A program made the translations under genes and the position numbers. A stretch of DNA of 37,254 bases from an uncultured Clostridia bacterium (GTDB taxonomy: Bacteria > Bacillota > Clostridia > Christensenellales > CAG-138): assembly GCA_946631895.1 (NCBI GenBank), contig CAMPAN010000009.1, positions 1 to 37,254 on the forward strand. The letters run 5' to 3'. This document shows, in pieces, positions 14,105 through 23,300 of this stretch (positions within the stretch are counted from its first letter, which is position 1; every line of letters starts with the position of its first letter). A model generated the notes under the pieces. That model did not search any database, was not told the origin of the DNA, and worked only from the letters and a program-made list of their open reading frames with translations.

Positions 14105-16759
14105 TTGAAGAAAACACAGCTGAAAGACGCATTACGCAACATATGGAAACAAAAGGTTTCCTTTCTGTCGATCATCGTGATCGCGCTTCTGGGCGTGACC
14201 GCCTTTTTGGGCATCGGATATTCGGCGTCGGCATTGCGGAAAAACGCATCGGCGGCGTACAACCGGCAGAACTATCGTGATATCGAGGTCATTTCCACGC
14301 GTCTTCTGACGGCGGAGGACCTCGACTGCATCCGCGCGCTTGACGGCGTGAAGGACGTCGAACCGGTCTGGCAGACCGCCGCGAACGCCTATATCGGCAG
14401 CGAAAAGCAGGTCATCAACATCATCACCGCGACGGAGCGGATCAATCTTGTATCGACGATCGAGGGGCGCATGCCCAAGGATGCTTCCGAGTGCGCGATC
14501 GAGCAAACCGTCGCCGAGGAAGCCGGATGGAAGATCGGCGACGAGATCGAATGGGCGGAAATGACCGATGTCACGGGGCAGTTCTTCCTCGGCGGGGATC
14601 CGTTCACGATCGTCGGCATCGTCGCGCATCCCGATCACGCAAGCAAAACCGTGCCGGAGACGCCGTATATGATCGTCAGCGCGGATCGGTTCGATCGGGA
14701 GGCGATGGAGAACTGCTGCATGAAGGCGGAGATCGTCATTGAGAAAGCAGCGGACGTCAACCGGTTTTCCGAGGAGTACGACGGGACCGTCGCGGCGGTT
14801 ATGCAAAAGGTCGAGCAGATCTCCGGGGAACGGATCGCGATCCGGGACGCGCAGATCAAAGAGCAGGCGCTTGCGCTGATCGAACAGGCGGAAACGACGC
14901 TTTCGGACAATAGAGAGCAGCTGACAACGGGAACCCAGACAAAGGACACCCTGCTCGGCATCATCGTGCAGGCGGAGCAGATCGTGGGCGGCATAGACGG
15001 GATGGACACCTCAATCGATTCTCTGCGGGAACTGAGACAGAAGATCGAAGAGAAGAGCTCCGATTTGGACGACACCGAAGCGATGCTTGCGCAGACGGAA
15101 ACGATGCTTCGGGAACAGCGCGATCAGCTGGACAACATGGAACCCGGCTACTGGTTCATCTTCGACGGACACGGCAGCGCGAGCTTTGTGCAGCTGATCA
15201 TCGGCAGCGGGAACCTCAAGAGCCTGGAAATGACCTTTTCGCTGCTGTTCGTGCTGGTCGGCGCGCTCGTGATCTATGCCACGATCAGCAAGATGATCGA
15301 CGAGCAGCGCACGCTGGTCGGAACGACCAAGGCGCTCGGCTTCTTCAACCGGGAGATCTTTGCAAAATACCTGCTGTTCGGTCTGTCCGCAACGGTGCTC
15401 GGCACCCTGCTCGGCATCCTGCTTGCGCGGTTTGTCTTTGAACCGTTCATTCTGAAAGGGTACGGCGCGTACTACACCTATGATACGACGGAACCGACGG
15501 TGACGGTCGGACCGACGCTGATCGTGCTGCTTGCGGGGATCGTCCTCGCCGTCGGCGCGATCACGCTTGCCTGCTACCGGCTGATCCGCACCCCTGCGAT
15601 CCGGCTGATGCAGCAGGCGGTCCCCAAGGGCAAAAAGACGAGCGCAAAAGGCGGAAAGCGGCTGTTGTCGCTGTATTCGCGACTGATCCTACTGAATATG
15701 CGCACCGACCTCAAACGCGTGATCGTGACGATCGTCAGCGCGGCGGGCTGCTGCGCGCTGATCGTGATCGGCTTTACGCTGAAGGCAGCGGTAAACGGCG
15801 CGGTCAAAAACCAGTATTCTTCCGTCGTGCATTACGACGCGAAGGTGCAGTATGAATACGGCGAGGAGATCGAAGCGGAGCTCATAAGATCCGGCGCGGA
15901 ATGCGTACCGCTGTACGACGTCTACATCACCTATCGGATCACGGACAATCAGGTGGGCGAACTGCTGTGCGGCGATATCGAAGCCATCGAATCCATGTAC
16001 CGTTTGAACGATTGGAAAACCGGAAGTCCGATTAAACCGACCGACGAGGGCATTCTGATCCAGCGGCGTCTGGCGGAGATCGAAGGTCTCGGCATCGGCA
16101 GCGAATTCCTGATCACCGTAGGCGGCGTGAAAACGGCGAAGGTCCGTGTGGCGGGCATCTTCGAAAACTACATCGGCCGCTCCATGGTGATGAGCACCGG
16201 GTATTACGCGTCGCTGTTCGGCGCGGCGCCCACACCCAATTCCTACCTGATCCGCCTGAACGACGCGGACGAGGAGGCGCTGCATACGCGACTCAAAGCG
16301 ATTTCGGGCTTTACCAAATACACGCCGGCGTCGGCGGACCGGGCAATGTTCGATTCCGCGACCTCGGTCGTCAACAGCATCGTCGTGCTGTTCATCGTCC
16401 TGGCGGCGATCATGGCAGGCGTGGTGCTGACAAATCTCATGAATATCTACATCATGCAGAAGAAGCGCGAGCTCGTCGTCATGCGCATCAACGGCTTCAC
16501 GGTCAGGGAGGTCATCGGCTACTGTACGCGTGAAACGATCCTGACGACGATTGCGGGCATCGTGCTGGGCATTGCGCTCGGCTCCGGGATCGCCTATCGG
16601 ATCGTGCGTTCGATGGAACAGGCGTTTATCCGGTTCGACCGCGGCGTCAGCCCGCTCGCATGGCTGTACGGCGCGCTGATCACGGTGCTGTTCACGGTCA
16701 TCATCAATGCGATCGTTCTTCGGAAGGTGAAGCATCTGAAGCTGACGGACGCTGTATAA
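14105..16759 (+). CDS. FtsX-type ABC permease with coiled-coil stalk (first of two)
   Basis: An 884-aa FtsX/MacB-superfamily permease. Helix 1 is at about 18-38, followed by an extracytoplasmic region (40-370) whose last part (about 252-342) is predicted coiled coil. Helices 2-4 lie between about 376 and 495 (MTFSLLFVLVGALVIYATISKMI; FAKYLLFGLSATVLGTLLGIL; LIVLLAGIVLAVGAITLACY). A second half has a helix at about 540-560, a second extracytoplasmic domain, and three C-terminal helices. The sequence around helices 2-3, IDEQRTLVGTTKALGFFNREIFAKY, is the FtsX cytoplasmic loop that contacts the ATPase. It starts with TTG at 14105, weakly supported by GGTGA, 6 nt after the ATPase stop. It is paralogous to the next gene. 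Confidence 0.9.
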   Translation: MKKTQLKDALRNIWKQKVSFLSIIVIALLGVTAFLGIGYSASALRKNASAAYNRQNYRDIEVISTRLLTAEDLDCIRALDGVKDVEPVWQTAANAYIGSEKQVINIITATERINLVSTIEGRMPKDASECAIEQTVAEEAGWKIGDEIEWAEMTDVTGQFFLGGDPFTIVGIVAHPDHASKTVPETPYMIVSADRFDREAMENCCMKAEIVIEKAADVNRFSEEYDGTVAAVMQKVEQISGERIAIRDAQIKEQALALIEQAETTLSDNREQLTTGTQTKDTLLGIIVQAEQIVGGIDGMDTSIDSLRELRQKIEEKSSDLDDTEAMLAQTETMLREQRDQLDNMEPGYWFIFDGHGSASFVQLIIGSGNLKSLEMTFSLLFVLVGALVIYATISKMIDEQRTLVGTTKALGFFNREIFAKYLLFGLSATVLGTLLGILLARFVFEPFILKGYGAYYTYDTTEPTVTVGPTLIVLLAGIVLAVGAITLACYRLIRTPAIRLMQQAVPKGKKTSAKGGKRLLSLYSRLILLNMRTDLKRVIVTIVSAAGCCALIVIGFTLKAAVNGAVKNQYSSVVHYDAKVQYEYGEEIEAELIRSGAECVPLYDVYITYRITDNQVGELLCGDIEAIESMYRLNDWKTGSPIKPTDEGILIQRRLAEIEGLGIGSEFLITVGGVKTAKVRVAGIFENYIGRSMVMSTGYYASLFGAAPTPNSYLIRLNDADEEALHTRLKAISGFTKYTPASADRAMFDSATSVVNSIVVLFIVLAAIMAGVVLTNLMNIYIMQKKRELVVMRINGFTVREVIGYCTRETILTTIAGIVLGIALGSGIAYRIVRSMEQAFIRFDRGVSPLAWLYGALITVLFTVIINAIVLRKVKHLKLTDAV

Positions 16760-16792
16760 CTCAAAGGAACGGCGTTCGCGGAGGGAAAGCAT

Positions 16793-19700
16793 TTGAAGCG
16801 AACACAGATTAAAGACGCATTGCGGAACATCCGAAAACTGCAGATCTCGTTCTGGTCGATCGTCGTGATCGCCGCGCTCGGCGTGACGATCTTTCTCGGC
16901 GTCGACTATGCCGCGGCCGCGCTCCGAAAAAACGCAACCGCCTATTATCGGGATACAGGCTTCCGCGACGTCGAGATCGTTTCCACCATGCTGCTTTCCG
17001 CAGAGGATATGGACGTTATCAAAAACACGGAGGGCGTGACGGACGTTGAGGGCGTCTATATGACCGCCGCCAAGGCGGTGTCAAACGACACCCGCATGGA
17101 CGCGTATGTGATCTCCGTGACGGAGCGGATCAACATCCCGTCCGTATACGAGGGACGTCTGCCGGAAAACGTCGGCGAATGCGCCGTTGAGCGGCGGCTG
17201 ATGGATCAGATGGGATGGAAGGTCGGCGATACGATCGCGGTCACGAGCGCTGACGGCAAGACGCCGCAGTATCTCAAAGCCGATTCGTTCGTTATCTGCA
17301 GCGCGATCCTGCATCCGGACCATGCCTGCAACAGCATCACGGAAACGCTTTACATCGTCGTGACGCCCGAGGCGTTCGATGCGGAAGCGCTGAACGGCTG
17401 TTTTATGAAGGCAGAGATCATGGCGGACCGTCCGATCGACATCAACCGTTACGGCGCCGAATACCGGACGGCGGCGGCTGCAGTGCGCGAACGGATGGAA
17501 ACGACCGCCGAAACGCGCACGCCGCTTCGCGAGGCGTCGGTAAAGGAGCAGATCGACGAGAACCGACAGAAACTGGACGACGCCGAAGCGGAGCTTGAGA
17601 ACGGACGCGCGGAACTCGACGACGGCTGGAACCGGCTTGCGGAGGGCGAACGGGACTACGAGGAAGGCAAACAGAAGCTCGAGGACGGACGGAAGCAGCT
17701 GGACGATACCAAGGAACAGCTTGCGGAAGCCGAGCAGAAACTGAAGGACGGACGCGCGGAGCTGGATGCCGCAAAGGCGGAGCTCGAAGCAGGCAAGGCG
17801 CAGCTTGATGATGCGGAAAAGAAGCTCAATTCGGCAAAGCGGAAGCTCGTTTCCGGCTGGGACACGATCGAAGACGCCAAGACGCAGATCCGAAACAAGC
17901 TGCATGCCGGGCTTGATAACATCATCAGCGAGGATTCCTCCCAATGGATCCACTGGGCAGCGCCGATGAAGGCGAACCCGAACAGCTCGAAGGTTTCCGC
18001 GAGCGACTTCCGGATCACGGAAAGCTATACGATCAATCTCGGCGCGTCGCTGTCCGATAAGATCAATCAGCTCATGAGCACGGTGCAGATCCCGGATCGC
18101 GTGCTACGGATCGCGTTCGAAAAACTCGGAGGCGAGGGCGAATACGATCCCGATACTGCGCGCAATCTTCTTGCCTCCCGTCTTGCATCGCTTGCGGGCG
18201 GGTATCAGTCGCAGTACGACGCGCTCGCCGACGGATGCACCAAATGGGACAAGGGGCACAAGACCTATCTTTCGGGACTTTGGCAGTATCGCGAAGGTCT
18301 TGCAAAGTACGAAGAAGCGCTCAAGCTGTATCAGGATGGCGAAGCGCACTACGCCGAGGGGCTTGCACAGTATGAGGACGGTCTTTCGCAGTACAACGAC
18401 GGAGAAACGCAATATGCGCAGGGATTGATCGATCTTGAAAACGGCCGCAGGGCGCTTGACGACGCCCGCGCAAAGCTTGAGGATGCCGAACGGCAATACG
18501 CGGACGGACTCAAACAGTACAACGAAGGCAGGGAAGCGCTCCAAACGGCGCAGAAGCGCATTGAAGCGCTCGGTCCGTGCAAGTGGATCGTGACCGACGG
18601 TTTCGGAAACGTCGGCTTTGTGCAGCTCGGGACCGCTGCAAATAATCTGAAGAGCATGGAGATGACCTTTGCGCTCCTGTTCGTTCTGGTCGGCGCGCTC
18701 GTCATCTACGCAACCGTCAGCAAGATGGTCGACGAACAGCGCAGACAGATCGGGACGACAAAAGCGCTCGGCTTTTTCAACCGTGAGATCTTCGCAAAAT
18801 ACCTGTTGTTCGGGATCTCGGCGACACTGCTCGGATGCGTGATCGGTCTGCTGATCGCGCGATTCGGGATCCAGGGCTTTATCACGAACGGCTATAATCT
18901 TTATTTTGATTACAATCTTAAGAAGCCTGCAATGGTTGCGCTTCCGACGGTGATCGTGTTTTTGGCGGGTATCCTTTTGGCGTTCTTCTCCATTTGGTTT
19001 GCATGCGCGAAGCTGCTACGCACACCGGCGATCAGGCTGATGCAGCAGGCGGTTCCGAAGGGCAGGAACAAGGCGGCGTCCGGCAAAAAATCCGCGTTGT
19101 CGCTCTATTCGCGTCTGATCCTTTTGAATATCCGGACGGATTTCCGCCGCGTGCTCGTCACGGTCGTGAGCGTCGCGGGCTGCTGCGCGCTGGTCGTCAT
19201 CGGCATTACGATCCGAAACGCGGTCAGCAATTCGCTGGAGCTGCAGCTCAACAAGATCATCCGTTACGACGGCATGGTGTCGCTTGATCCCGAAACGAAC
19301 GCCGATGCGCCGGACGCCGTCGCGCGGATCCTCAAGGATGCGGGCGCAAAGGGCTGTCCCGTTCTCAAAAAGAACGTCACCGTGCACATCACGGATCTCG
19401 ACATGCTGGAGCTGTACGTCGGAGATCCTGCGGAGGTCGGCGAAATGAACCTGCTTGCCGACGCCAAAACCGACGAGCCGATCCCGCCGACCGATGAAGG
19501 CATTCTGGTCTCGAGACGGTTTTCCGAGAACTATCACATCAAGGTCGGCGATCCGGTTGAGATCTCTCTGAACGGCACGGAGACGGTGCAAACAACCGTC
19601 GCAGGCATCTTCAACACTTATATCGGCAGAGAGACGTATATGAGCGACAACTGCTTCCGGAATCTGTTCGGACGCGATCCGGAAACGAACGCGTTCCTCG

Positions 19701-20209
19701 TCCGCCTTGACGGCACAGAGCTCGATCCTTTGCTTGAAAAGCTCGGTACGGTCGAGGGGTATGAGAGCTACGAACGCTCCGATTCCTTCAAACCGCTGTT
19801 TGAAACGGCAACCGGCGTCATGAACATGGTCGTGTTGCTGTTTATCTTCATGGCGGCGGTCATGGCGGGCGTCGTGCTGATGAACCTCACCAATATCTAT
19901 ATCATGCAGAAACTGCCGGAGCTGACGATCATGCGCATCAACGGCTTTACGGTCCGGGAGACCGTTGGCTACGTTCTGCGTGAAACGGTCGTCACGACCG
20001 CAGCGGGCATTCTGCTCGGCATCGGGCTCGGCACGGGCATCGGCTACAAGATCGTATGTTCGCTGGAACAGAGCTTCGTACAGTTCGATCGCCGTCCGTC
20101 GATCGTCGCATGGATCGTCGGTGCATTGATGACGATCGTATTCACGGTCATCGTCAACGCGATCGCGCTGAAGAAGGTCCGAACGCTGAAGCTGACGGAC
20201 GCCGCATGA
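16793..20209 (+). CDS. FtsX-type ABC permease with long heptad-repeat stalk (second of two)
   Basis: An 1138-aa paralogue of the preceding permease, with the same plan: helix 1 at about 18-38, FtsX loop VDEQRRQIGTTKALGFFNREIFAKY at about 645, and C-terminal FtsX helices. It is longer because the extracytoplasmic part carries two long coiled-coil segments. The first (about 249-372) is built of LxxGRxxLDDA-type heptads. The second (about 481-593) is built of YxxG heptads (EEALKLYQDGEAHYAEGLAQYEDG). A globular insert of about 110 residues lies between them. The two arms could form an antiparallel hairpin stalk reaching into the cell wall. The start is TTG at 16793 behind GGAGGG with a good spacer. 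The two permeases probably form a heterodimer driven by the GAF-ABC ATPase. Confidence 0.9.
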   Translation: MKRTQIKDALRNIRKLQISFWSIVVIAALGVTIFLGVDYAAAALRKNATAYYRDTGFRDVEIVSTMLLSAEDMDVIKNTEGVTDVEGVYMTAAKAVSNDTRMDAYVISVTERINIPSVYEGRLPENVGECAVERRLMDQMGWKVGDTIAVTSADGKTPQYLKADSFVICSAILHPDHACNSITETLYIVVTPEAFDAEALNGCFMKAEIMADRPIDINRYGAEYRTAAAAVRERMETTAETRTPLREASVKEQIDENRQKLDDAEAELENGRAELDDGWNRLAEGERDYEEGKQKLEDGRKQLDDTKEQLAEAEQKLKDGRAELDAAKAELEAGKAQLDDAEKKLNSAKRKLVSGWDTIEDAKTQIRNKLHAGLDNIISEDSSQWIHWAAPMKANPNSSKVSASDFRITESYTINLGASLSDKINQLMSTVQIPDRVLRIAFEKLGGEGEYDPDTARNLLASRLASLAGGYQSQYDALADGCTKWDKGHKTYLSGLWQYREGLAKYEEALKLYQDGEAHYAEGLAQYEDGLSQYNDGETQYAQGLIDLENGRRALDDARAKLEDAERQYADGLKQYNEGREALQTAQKRIEALGPCKWIVTDGFGNVGFVQLGTAANNLKSMEMTFALLFVLVGALVIYATVSKMVDEQRRQIGTTKALGFFNREIFAKYLLFGISATLLGCVIGLLIARFGIQGFITNGYNLYFDYNLKKPAMVALPTVIVFLAGILLAFFSIWFACAKLLRTPAIRLMQQAVPKGRNKAASGKKSALSLYSRLILLNIRTDFRRVLVTVVSVAGCCALVVIGITIRNAVSNSLELQLNKIIRYDGMVSLDPETNADAPDAVARILKDAGAKGCPVLKKNVTVHITDLDMLELYVGDPAEVGEMNLLADAKTDEPIPPTDEGILVSRRFSENYHIKVGDPVEISLNGTETVQTTVAGIFNTYIGRETYMSDNCFRNLFGRDPETNAFLVRLDGTELDPLLEKLGTVEGYESYERSDSFKPLFETATGVMNMVVLLFIFMAAVMAGVVLMNLTNIYIMQKLPELTIMRINGFTVRETVGYVLRETVVTTAAGILLGIGLGTGIGYKIVCSLEQSFVQFDRRPSIVAWIVGALMTIVFTVIVNAIALKKVRTLKLTDAA

Positions 20210-20245
20210 TCGGACGCCAAGGCGCACGCAGAGGAAAAATATGCT

Positions 20246-20274
20246 TTGACACAAAAACCAGGATTGCTTATTAT
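20246..20274 (+). promoter_or_regulatory. Near-consensus promoter of the giant secreted protein gene
   Basis: TTGACA (20246-20251), a 17-bp spacer, then TATTAT (20269-20274). The ORF track's start at 20246 is the TTG of this -35 box. The promoter shows that the 2340-aa protein can be transcribed independently of the permease operon. Confidence 0.8.
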
Positions 20275-20323
20275 CGACACAGATAAACATGCGGTTCGGA
20301 TCCCAGACTCAGGAGGAACGGAA

Positions 20324-23300
20324 ATGAAACGAAAACTGACGGCATGGCTGCTTATTATGTGCATGGCGATCGGACTGCTGCCGGTTACGGCGACGGCGGA
20401 TTCCGACGCATATATCGGCAAGGTTTCGGTGCTCAACGGGGGCACCAAGTATTATACGTCCGTCTCCGAGCTTGCAAATTATGTGAAGGAGCTTTCCGAC
20501 CGTTCCTTCACCGTCGACATGCTTGCGGACTGGGACAACGCGCGGCTGTGCATCCCGAGCAAGGCGTGGGCGACGCTGAACATGCACGGGCATCTTTACA
20601 ACCGCGGATTGACGGAAGCCGAAAGCGACGGCGAGGTCATCTGGGTCGGGTCCGACGCAAAGCTGACGATCAACGGCTACAGCACGAGCGACGAGCGAAA
20701 CGTCGAGCATGCGGTCGGCGTGTATCACGACTGGAGACACGAAGGCAAAGCAGACGTTCAAAAAACCTTCCGGGGCGGCGTGATCGCGGGCGGATACAGC
20801 ACCAACGGAGGCGGCGGGATCGACGTGAAAAGCAACTGCGAGCTGACGCTGAACGACGTCACGATCGCGGGCTGCCGGTCCGAGCAGAGCGGAGGCACCG
20901 ACGGCTACGGCGGCGGTATCTGGGTGCACGGCGGTATCAACGAAGCGGGCACGGTGATCATGAACCGTTCGACGATCACCGGCTGTTACGCATACAATTC
21001 CGGCGGCGGTCTGTATCAATCCAACCACAATAAATTCTATATGGAGATGAATCAGTCGCACATCGAGAGCAATTACTGCTACAGCAACGGCGGCGGCGTC
21101 TACCTGGGCGGCGCGACCATCACGCTGAAGGGCGACAGGGGCTCCTACATTTCGTACAACCGTACGGGCGGCGGCAAGAATCAGGACGGCGGCGGGGTTT
21201 ACGTCAACAACGACGAAGTGACCGTGAGCGGGTTGATCATCGCAGACAATCTCGCGTACAACGGCGGCGGCGTCTTCTGCGACGATAAAAAGATCACGCT
21301 TTCGGACTGCGACATCCGGGATAACTATGCGTTCCATTGCGGCGGGGGCGTCTATATCTGCAACAACAGCGACGCGATCAACAGCTGCAGCATCGGCGGC
21401 AACGAGTCCCGGAACGAAGGCGGCGGCGTTTACGTGGAATCCGACGTCGAAAAGGGCTTTGCGGTGACCGGCAGCACGCAGATCGCGGGGAACCGATCCG
21501 GCAATCTGTATCTGGAGAACGGCGCGCGCGCAAATTTCGTGCTGACCAAGGGCGCTTACGTCTGCCTGCAATACCGGGATATGCCGAGCTCCTATCAGAT
21601 GGTCACGGAGGGCGAGGCCGGCGATACGGTCAAGACGACGGACTGCATCCGCTTCCTTGAAAGCGACGTAAGCGGGTATCACTTTACATTCAATTCAGCG
21701 CCGGACCAGCGCAAGATCTATCTTGTGAAGGACGGGTATTCCGACGGTACGGTCGGCACGTCCTATACGCCGCTGACGCCGATCCGGATCAGCGCGGAGG
21801 AAGCGACCGCCGCGGCAAAGACGCCGGTTCCGGACTATACGGTCGAAGGCGAATCCGGCAGGTCGTACGATCTCTATCGCGGATACTACCGGTATCAGTC
21901 CATCGAAGATCCGACCGCGAACAATACCGCCGTGTTTTATTATTCCGACGGGTATTTCGACGCGTCGCCGGCGAAATACAACGCGCATCTTGCCACGATG
22001 TCGACGGCGATGGCGCAGGCAGGCATGTATCTGCAGAACATGGACTATCCGTACAAGCACGCTGCGATCCGTCAGCTCATGACGGACATCGGCGTACCGG
22101 AGGAGAACGTATACGTCAACGCATACAATCTTCAGAAGCCCGGCACGGACACGATCGGCGTTGCGATCGGATCCAAGAAGCTGAAAGACCGAAACGGCAA
22201 TGAAACCGGCTATATTCTGATTCCGGTCGTCGTTCGCGGCGGCGGGTACGAAGCCGAATGGGCAAGCAATATGACGCTCGGCTCCGGCGCGGAGCGCGAC
22301 GGCGAGGCGCAGGGCTTTTCCGAAGCCGCCGATCAGGCGAAGCAGGAGATCGAAACCTATCTTGACCGGTACGACCTGCGCGGCGCGCTGAACGAGGGCA
22401 GGATCAAATTCTGGGTCATGGGCTTTTCCCGTGCGGGCGCGACCGCGAACATCACGTCGAAGCGGCTTGTGGAGGAATACTGCTGCGGAGGGTATCAGGA
22501 CCTTTATAACAATCAGGTCTTTGCATACTGCATCGAAGCGCCGCAGGGCGGCACGGACAAGGCGGAGGCGCTTTCAAACCCCCGCGATTATTACTGCATC
22601 CATAACGTCATCAACTACGCGGATATCGTTCCGCTGGTGGGACCGACCGAGATGGGCTTCAAACGCTACGGCGTGGATCACTATGTTCCGGGCACGGCGA
22701 CAGGCGAAGTGTATAAGATCACCGGATCGGCTACCCGCGCCGGGAGCTTCAGCGGGATCACGACCGTGACAAGGCGAGAGGACAACGATCCGATCGAGAC
22801 CAAGACGAGCGCTTACGAAGCCCTGCGCGAACAGATGCTCCCGCAGCTCAGGTCGATGGATTCCGATATCGTGTTCGACGATTATTTCCATCTGACGGAG
22901 ATGAACTTTATCTCGGATCCGATGTTCGAGGAGGCGGGCTCTTACGAACCGAACGAGGAATGGTTCATCCGTTCCTTCCTGTCGGTTTTCCAGAGCGCAA
23001 GCCTTACGTCCAGAGACTTGTGGGCGGTTGAAAAAGTCCAGATCAACGGTGTAACCTACAACACCATGCAGCAGGCGCTCCGCGAGACCTGTGCTCTCGT
23101 TTTCGGCATGGACGAATCGCGCATGCAGCAGTTCATCAACAAAGCGTCGCGGATGGCGAGCACGATCTCGTATGTTCCGTTGAAATCGTATGAATACGGC
23201 ATGATCGAGATCTGGGACGACGTGATCGGCGATTGGCATACGCTGTCCGGCGCAACAAAACAGTCCTATATCAACTTCATCTGGGATCGATTGAAAGCGA

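Noticed and set aside
17539-18570. DNA tandem repeat or CRISPR-like array in the second permease
   Set aside because: The periodicity is a protein heptad pattern; the DNA units are diverged and in frame within an FtsX-type gene.
20246-20323. Longer N-terminus for the giant protein starting at TTG 20246
   Set aside because: The TTG is the first part of a TTGACA-17-TATTAT promoter, and the downstream ATG has AGGAGG and a signal peptide.
20324-20400. Lipobox in the giant protein's signal peptide
   Set aside because: The cysteine at residue 13 is preceded by Met inside the hydrophobic core (LLIMC), and a better signal peptidase I site (TATA-D) follows.
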